NCBI GenBank assembly: GCA_001430745.1
Contig: KQ482013.1
Coordinates: 279,699 to 290,436, forward strand
Length of the DNA stretch: 10,738 nt
Origin: Auxenochlorella pyrenoidosa
Lineage: Eukaryota > Chlorophyta > Trebouxiophyceae > Chlorellales > Chlorellaceae
Reading direction: 5' to 3'
Below the pieces are notes generated by a model, which was given only the letters and a program-made list of their open reading frames with translations, searched no databases and was not told the DNA's origin. Made by a program: the position numbers and the translations under genes. This document shows, piece by piece, positions 1-5,484 of this stretch (within the stretch, counting starts at the first letter, position 1; every line of letters starts with the position of its first letter).

Positions 1-96
<96 letters not shown>
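1..96. repeat. (CTTG)24 tetranucleotide microsatellite
   Basis: Twenty-four uninterrupted CTTG units fill the left edge of the window, so the true length may be greater. The tract lies upstream of the gene A exon at 402 and therefore inside that gene's intron, whose 5' splice site is off the window. The corresponding intron of gene B (3373-3706) has no such tract. The long Leu-Ala-Cys reading frames across it are a by-product of the repeat. Confidence 0.97.
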
Positions 97-97
<1 letters not shown>

Positions 98-401
98 TGT
101 TGTTTGGGCTTCAAGTCTGTCTCACCGCAACGGGGCTTGAGACACAGACCGCTCTACCCGCCAGACAGATCGCTCCTGCCTGCCTGTTGCGCATGTCCTG
201 TGCACAAGCTGTGCGCTCGTGCTACGCTTGCGATTGCTTGCCTGTGAGGAGAGTGTTCACTCGGTTGACCGTCCTCCACAAAACCTGGTGCCCTCCCGCT
301 ATCCTCCAGCTGTAGCTCTCCCAGCGGGGCCTCAGCGCTGGCCCCCATCCACCAGCAGCCCACCCAGCCTGCCCCCTTGGCTCGCCCACATCCTGCTGCA
401 G
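97..401 (+). other. 3' part of an intron of gene A
   Basis: No coding exon is supported here. From about 170 onward the sequence aligns with the first intron between coding exons of gene B (from about 3429), and it ends in a polypyrimidine stretch and the acceptor CTGCTGCAG at 393-401. The acceptor phase (phase 1) is the same as in gene B. The matching upstream exon, which in gene B ends with a GTGAGG donor at 3373, is not present in the window and presumably lies left of the microsatellite. Confidence 0.6.
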
Positions 402-1395
402 TTGGCATCGTCGGCTTCTTCGCGCTCTTGGTCCTGTATGCCAAGCTGTCAGATTGCTGCAGCTGCACCAGGAGGCGCCGTGAGCGCAGGGCACAGCAGC
501 AGAGGGCGGCCGCAGGTGCGACGGCCCCGGTCCCGGAGTCAGCGAGCTGGCTGTGGGACCCTGCCGGTCGGTGCTTGCCTGGCAGGCTGTTGCAATGTGC
601 CGCAGGGCTCATGCAGGTCTGCGCCGGGCTGTGCCGCCGTCAGCGCACCCTGGCGATGCATGTGGACGGCGCTGGGCACGCTGGGGCTGCTGCTCCCGCT
701 GGCAGGAGGCCTGGGCGTTCACCGCGCGGGGCCGCGGCGACACATACACTCACATACACTCCCCCCCCTGACAACGCGTCCTGCCGCGCATGGGCGTGCG
801 CACCACCCCTGCAGGCGCCACCCTGTGCACATACCCAGCTGACGCAGCCGTACTCCCGTGGCCGACAAACAGCGTCACCATCCCCGCCGTGGTCATCAAC
901 CCTGATGAAGAGTCACTTCACGTGGCCTTTGACGACAAGCCTGCTGCTAACACAGCCGCCGGGGCCGTCGCCATCCCGCCAGCAGGGGGCGGCCAGCAGG
1001 GCAGCGAGGCCGCCGGCTGCGGCGCCCACGGCGCCGCTGCCCCTGCATGGGCGCCCACAAGCCAGGGCGGCGGCGCAGCCCCAGAGGCCGGCGCCGCGGC
1101 GGCAGAAGGCAGCGGCAGCGCGCGCTCCCTGGTGCAGCGCGTCGGCTGCCAGGTTGGCCACACCGTGCTCAGCGTCGCCGACGTGTCTGGCCTCGTGGGC
1201 CCGCAGCCTGCGGGCTCTGAAGCCAGCCAGGGCTCTGCATCCACCGAGGGCTCTGAAGCCAGCCAGGGCTCTGCATCCACCGAGGGCTCTAAAGCCAGCC
1301 AGGGCCCTGCCCCAGCGGCAGCTCAGCCTCAGCCTCAGCCTCAAGTGAAGGTCGAGCCTGGTGAGGTTGACCTGGCACAGGTTGCCCGGCAGTGA
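402..1395 (+). CDS. Gene A: single-pass membrane protein, 5' partial (tandem paralogue 1)
   Basis: Two exons are visible, 402-515 and 815-1395, with a phase-1 intron at 516-814 (GTGCGA...CTGCAG). I do not recognise the family. The first exon encodes a hydrophobic helix (GIVGFFALLVLYA) followed by a Cys cluster and the basic run TRRRRERR, which is a typical membrane anchor with its tail on the cytosolic side. The second exon encodes an Ala/Gly/Pro/Ser-rich, probably disordered tail. It holds an acidic PDEES motif, three 12-residue GSEASQGSASTE-type repeats, a PQPQPQ run and a C-terminus ending VEPGEVDLAQVARQ. The exon model rests on gene B: the same splice signals and phases occur there, and the protein stays similar to the stop. 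The anchor and tail exons are in different raw frames, so the 299-bp intron must be removed. The N-terminus is off the window, and the function is unknown. Confidence 0.62.
1213..1320 (+). repeat. 36-bp in-frame minisatellite in gene A tail
   Basis: Three adjacent 36-bp units at 1213-1248, 1249-1284 and 1285-1320 encode GSEASQGSASTE, the same again, and the degenerate GSKASQGPAPAA. Gene B has only one unit at the equivalent place. The length of 36 bp keeps the frame, so the tail has grown or shrunk by whole units. Confidence 0.93.
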
Positions 1396-2256
1396 TGCCT
1401 GTGCATGGCCCTGCATGCTGCTGGGCGCAGCTTTGCTGCGGCCCATGCCCCCTTTTTTTATGGAGGGCTGTGCTGCCCTCCCACTTGTCACAACCTGCGA
1501 TTCACACATTCACTTTCCCCTGCCTTTTCTCATCTCCACTCATCTCCACCTGTTTGCACTGGCGACCAACCATATCCATCCCCAGTTGAAACTCCATCCA
1601 TTCTGGCCCTTGTCCCTATTCCAACGCCACTACGCATCCACTCGCCCAGTCAGCCCAGCCAAGTTAAAGTTTTAGAGCGCTCCTTGCGGCACAGCAAAGC
1701 TGGTGCCCATGCCTCGCCTTTGGCAGACGTTGCGTGCCCCTGCCTATGATACCCCTGCCTGTGCCTTTGCCCTTCTGCCATGTGCATGCACCTCACCCGG
1801 TTTTCTGCGGCTGCACTTGTTGCAGCCGGAAAACCCACAAGTGCAGCCGGCCGGTCTGCATATGCCATCCCTTCTCCATGCATCATTTCATTCTTTGGCA
1901 ATCCTTGCATCATATGCCTGAAATGCTTGTGACATTGTTGCAATCAGTCTGGCAGCAGGGTTAAGGAGTTTGCGCAGGTGGCCGCCGTCATGCTGCTGCA
2001 CTGGAGCAGGCAGTGTGCAGCCTGCACGGCAGCGTTGAATGCCAATGCACCACAAGGTTGCTGGGCGACGTGATGCTGACTCGGTGATGAGAGGGCATCA
2101 TATCGCCCTGTTGCAACTTGGGCTGATTGTTACACACACACAGCAGTATACTAGTGGTGCAGTGCACAAGGGCCGGCGGCCGTTACACAGCACATGGCTG
2201 GCTGCGTGGCAGTGGCGGCGACGCACATCCGCATGGGTCTGATGCGCTGGCGCGGG
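1396..2256 (+). other. Gene A 3' untranslated/downstream tract, no gene seen
   Basis: No supported coding region is present. The stretch starts at the gene A stop and runs to the TGTAA at 2257. It is pyrimidine-rich near 1500-1650 and contains a 13-bp inverted repeat near 1808-1849. It aligns with the gene B downstream tract 4564-5408. Its length suits a long chlorophyte 3' UTR, but the transcript end cannot be fixed from sequence alone. Confidence 0.5.
1808..1849. repeat. 13-bp perfect inverted repeat (hairpin)
   Basis: CGGCTGCACTTGT at 1808-1820 is the exact reverse complement of 1837-1849, with a 16-nt loop. In an RNA it could form a 13-bp stem in the gene A 3' tract. Unit B has a shorter sequence near 4980-5002 without the second arm, so the hairpin looks like the result of a small insertion in unit A. 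Confidence 0.8.
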
Positions 2257-2261
2257 TGTAA
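2257..2261 (+). terminator. TGTAA polyadenylation signal for gene A (candidate)
   Basis: TGTAA is the usual polyadenylation signal of chlorophyte nuclear genes. This is the only + strand copy I found between the gene A stop and the gene B promoter. It lies about 860 bp after the stop and just beyond the point where the duplication ends (2239). I found no TGTAA in the unit B downstream tract. Confidence 0.5.
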
Positions 2262-2701
2262 CGGTCCAGGCCTGCGCTCTGTGTCCCGTGGCTTGCGCCT
2301 AAGCCCTAATGCCGCTTCTCCAATTGCCGCGTTCTCGCTGAGCCCTCTCAAAGAGAAGTGAACACCGTCGCGTTACTGGGACAGAATGTGCTCAGCTGGC
2401 AGACTCTTTGGAGGCCGGGGGAGCTGGGCGGCGGCACCTTCTGCGCCTCAAAGCGCAGTGCTTTGCGGCAGTGCTGTGCAGGTGCGGTTTGCAAATCTTT
2501 GTACAGAACAATAGGCGCATCCGGATCGGTAATGCATGTGAGGACAGCAAGGTTCATACACAGCCAGGACAGCAGGCAAGGAACCCACCCTTACGAGTGA
2601 CCCACGTTGCACCCGCCCCCCCGCCCACCAGCACGTTGCAAGTCCCAGCAGGCCCGCCACAGGCCTGTCGATGGTGCGAATATACCTGGCGCTGGTTCAG
2701 C
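2262..2701. other. Intergenic region between gene A and gene B
   Basis: This region is unique, not part of the duplication. Short open frames on both strands show no recognisable protein, no paired splice signals and no codon bias like that of the neighbouring exons. It probably holds the upstream promoter of gene B. I see no other feature in it. Confidence 0.5.
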
Positions 2702-2708
2702 TATAAAA
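2702..2708 (+). promoter_or_regulatory. TATA box of gene B (candidate)
   Basis: TATAAAA is the best TATA match seen upstream of gene B. A start site about 30 bp downstream would give a leader exon of roughly 110 nt to 2843 that contains no ATG. That agrees with the first ATG of the spliced message being 3168. Confidence 0.5.
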
Positions 2709-2843
2709 CGCCAGCATTTCGCACGCGGGGATAGCTCGGAACGCGCCTAGCCCCTGTTGCAGCTCTAGCCTACATACTAAGCTCCTGACGACAGACAGCC
2801 CCGCCTCTCTGTCCTCTCTAAGGCTCGCGTTTCAGCCTCTTTG

Positions 2844-3104
2844 GTGAGGTGAATGCGATTTGCAGTGGCTTTGGCAATTCTCCGGCAAGCCAAGCGCCCT
2901 GCTCGGGCGCCCAGCCATCATGGCAGCGCCCAAAGTGGCCACGAGACGGCCCGGAGCGTGCTCCGTGCCATGGCATGAACATTCGATGCCTGCGCAACGC
3001 CCCCGCCGCCTCGACCTGCACTGCAACTCCTGTCGGATGCGCAGCGGGCCGCCACTTCGCTGCCTCACCCTCGACTGCTGCTCCTGCTGCTTTAACCTGT
3101 GCAG
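2844..3104 (+). other. Inferred 5' UTR intron of gene B (261 bp)
   Basis: The donor TTG|GTGAGG at 2844 and the acceptor TTTAACCTGTGCAG ending at 3104, behind a CTGCTG-rich pyrimidine tract, define an intron of normal size for this locus. All the stray ATGs between the TATA box and 3168 fall inside it. The leader exon before it and the 3105-3167 segment after it have none. Cys-rich open frames within it are in conflicting phases and are treated as intronic. No transcript evidence is available. Confidence 0.45.
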
Positions 3105-3167
3105 GCCTTTGCTGCTCACGTCAGGAAGTCACTGGTCATCAGGAGACCAGCCGCAGGCCTGCGTGGC

Positions 3168-4563
3168 ATGGCGCGTGCTCTGCTCGGGTTTGGCCGCGGC
3201 AGGACTCCAGGCATCAGCAGGCCCAGCTTGCTTTCCTCGCCGGGCACAGGCATAGGCTCAGCTGGTCATCCGGGCAGGTCACTGCAGCAGCTGCTGCCCT
3301 GGTACGGCCTGGTCGTTGTCGATGGTGGCACAGCGGGCGGCCCCGCCTCCCGCATCGTCGGGTGGATCTTCCGTGAGGCCGCGCCCGCACTGGCTAGCCG
3401 TAGCAACTGGGCGGATGTGCCTCTCCAGTGCTCTGCCTGCCGGCTGTGCGGGCCTAACGCACATGCTGTGCACGGCTGCCACGCTTGCAATCGCTTGCCT
3501 GTGTGGCCTGTGTTGATTCAGTCGACCAGCCTCCATGAATGCTGGTGTCCTCCCGCTGAACCCCCCCCCCCCCCCCTCCCCCCCGGCTGGAGCTCTCCTG
3601 GTAGGACCCCTCAGCACTGCAGCTAGCCCCCATAGCTAGCTGCTGACCAGCACCCCACCCAGCCTAACCCGGCCTGCCCCCTCGTCTCGCCCTTACTCTG
3701 CTGCAGTTGGCGCCATCGGTTCTGTCATCCTGCTCATCGTGTGCGTCGGCCTGTGCTCGTCCTGCCTTAAGCGCCTCGAGCGCTGGGCGGAGCAGCGGAG
3801 GGAGGCTTCAGGTGCGACGGCCCCGGGGGCTGGTGCTTGTGGGACCTGCCGGTTGGTGCTTGCCTGGCAGGCTGTTGCAAGGTGTTGCAGGGCTCAGGCA
3901 GGGCTGCGCCGGGCTGTGCCGCTGTCGGTCGGCGCGCCCTGGCAACGCCTGTGCATGGCGGCAGGCCTGCTGGGGCTGCTGCTGCTGGGGCCGCTGGAGG
4001 CCTGGGAGCGCCCTCGAGGGTTCGTGGCCCAACAAGCGCGCTCCTCCCCCTGGCAACACCCCATGCCGCACACGGGCGTGCGCGCCACCCCTGCAGGCGC
4101 CGCCCCGTACCCCTTCCCGACTGGCACAGCAACGGTGGCTCCCTGGCCTTTGATGCCTGCGACCGACACAGGCGCTGTGCCTGCTGTGGTCGTCAGCCCT
4201 GATGAAGAGTCCGCCTCTTCTTCATCGTGGAGTGAGTCGCTCCGCGAGGCCTTTGACACGCCTGCTGCTGACGCAGCCGCCGGGGCCGTCGCCATCCCGC
4301 CAGCAGGGGGCGGCCAGCAGGGCGGCGAGGCCGCCGGCGCCGCTGCCCCTGCATGGGCGCCCGCAAGCCATGCCGGCGGCGCAGCCCCAGAAGCCGGCGA
4401 CGAGGCGTCGGAAGGCAGCGGCAGCGCGCGCTCCCCGGGCCAGCGGGCCGCAGGCTCTGAAGCCAGCCAGGGCTCTGCCCCGGCCGCCGCTCAGCCTCAG
4501 CCTCAGCCTCAAGTGAATGTCGAGCCTGGTGAGGTGGAGCTGGCGCACGTGGCCTGGCAGTGA
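3168..4563 (+). CDS. Gene B: single-pass membrane protein (tandem paralogue 2)
   Basis: The model is join(3168..3372, 3707..3811, 4097..4563), 777 nt, 258 aa. Introns are 3373-3706 (GTGAGG donor) and 3812-4096 (GTGCGA donor), both phase 1 with CTGCAG acceptors, as in gene A. The start is the first ATG after an ATG-free leader and has a good context (GGCATGG). Residues 1-51 have no Asp or Glu and several Arg and Ser, so an organelle transit peptide is possible. Splicing joins RIVGWIF to LGAIGSVILLIVCVG, giving a helix at about residues 63-86. It is followed by CSSC, basic residues, then an Ala/Pro/Ser tail with PDEES and a C-terminus ending VEPGEVELAHVAWQ. I do not recognise the family and cannot name a function. 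If the start is wrong, extra N-terminal exons may lie at 2709-3104. Confidence 0.6.
3561..3584. repeat. Poly-C tract (C16 T C7)
   Basis: A homopolymer-like cytosine run lies in the gene B intron 3373-3706. The equivalent place in gene A (about 298) has only CTCCCGCT. Its length is prone to slippage and to sequencing error. Confidence 0.95.
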
Positions 4564-5408
4564 TGCGCTGCCCGTGCATGCCGCTCGTGCGTAGCTTTGC
4601 CACGGCACGTACCCCCATGCTTTCAGGAGGGAGGTGCTGCCCTCCCACTCGTCACAACCCGCGATTCACACACACACACACACACACACACTTCCCCCTG
4701 CCTCTACTCATCTCCACCCTGTTTTGCGCTGGCGACCAACCATACCCATTTCCATTGAAACACCATTCATTCTCGCCCTCGGCCCTATTCCCACGCTCCT
4801 ACGCATCCACTCGCACAGTCAGCCCAGTCAAGTTTTAAGTTTTTGAGCGCTCCTTGTGGCACAGCAAAGCTGCTGCCCATGCCTCGCCTTTTGGAAGACC
4901 TTGCATGCCCTTGCCTTATGTTGTGTCCACCCTTGCCCTTGCCCCTCTGTCATGTACCATGCGCCTCGCCCTGCTTTCTGGCTGCAACAAGTGCACCCAG
5001 CTGGTGTGCCTGCCATCCCTTCTAATTGTACCATTACCTTCCTATCTTTTGGCGATTCCCGCACCATCTGACTCAATTGCTTGTGACATTGTTGCAGAAG
5101 CTGTGGCCAATAATCAGTCTGGCCGCAGGGCTGTCGAGTTGGCGCAGGTGGGGCTGTCATGCTGCCAGCGCTGGAGCAGGCAGCGTGCAGCCTGCACGGC
5201 AGCATTGAATGCCGATGCACCACAAGATTGCTGGGTGATACGATGCCGACTTGGTGGTATGAGGGCGTCATATCGGCCTGTTGCAACCTGTGTTGATGAC
5301 CACACACACCCAGCAGCGAGTGCAGTGCAGCCGGGCCGTTGGCCGCTGTGGCCCATGTGTTGCGTGCTGCGCGGCGGCAGTGACGGCGACGCCGCATCCG
5401 CATGGGTC
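4564..5408 (+). other. Gene B downstream tract, no gene seen
   Basis: This is the non-coding partner of 1396-2239. Open frames exist but are not conserved in phase with unit A and show no recognisable protein. A CCAAT at 5107-5111, in a short insertion absent from unit A, could belong to the promoter of the dehydrogenase gene. No TGTAA was found, so the 3' end of gene B is unplaced. Confidence 0.5.
4667..4690. repeat. (CA)12 dinucleotide microsatellite
   Basis: Twelve CA units follow GCGATT in the gene B 3' tract. The equivalent gene A site, after GCGATT at about 1497, has three CA units, so the tract expanded after the duplication. Confidence 0.95.
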
Positions 5409-5484
5409 GGAGCAGCCCTTAACCCTGAGCATCTTAACGCCGTGGAGTACCTGAACTTCAAAAAGACCTCAAACAGGTTCCCAG

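Larger units (their letters stand above)
170..2239 (+). repeat. Direct tandem duplication, unit A
   Basis: This segment aligns collinearly with 3429-5408. The match covers the end of one intron, the transmembrane exon, the next intron, the tail exon and about 850 bp beyond the stop codon. Similarity is patchy in introns, very high in parts of the tail exon (954-1017 against 4275-4338, 63 of 64 identical) and high again far downstream (2003-2065 against 5173-5235, 59 of 63 identical). Boundaries were judged by eye and are approximate. Confidence 0.85.
3429..5408 (+). repeat. Direct tandem duplication, unit B
   Basis: This is the partner of unit A at about 170-2239, in the same orientation. 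Differences include a C16-T-C7 tract at 3561, a (CA)12 tract at 4667, a single 36-bp tail unit and loss of the hairpin insertion. Alignment fades beyond CATGGGTC at 5401-5408, only 76 bp before the dehydrogenase start codon. Confidence 0.85.

Noticed and set aside
2..315. Leu-Ala-Cys-rich reading frames over the left edge
   Set aside because: They are simply the (CTTG)n repeat translated; the tract lies in an intron of gene A.
377..1348. Single 323-aa unspliced frame through gene A
   Set aside because: It includes the transmembrane exon but continues through the intron and reads the tail exon in the wrong frame, missing the C-terminus conserved with gene B.
2130..2187. TGTAA on the minus strand (GTTACA at about 2130 and 2182)
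   Set aside because: No minus-strand gene is present to use them, and the sites sit in the gene A downstream tract.
2849..3255. Cys-rich open frames upstream of gene B (CNSCRMRSG..., CTATPVGCAAG...)
   Set aside because: Two overlapping frames compete, neither has a signal peptide, and both fall in an inferred intron with good GTGAGG and CAG ends. They are kept only as an alternative N-terminus.
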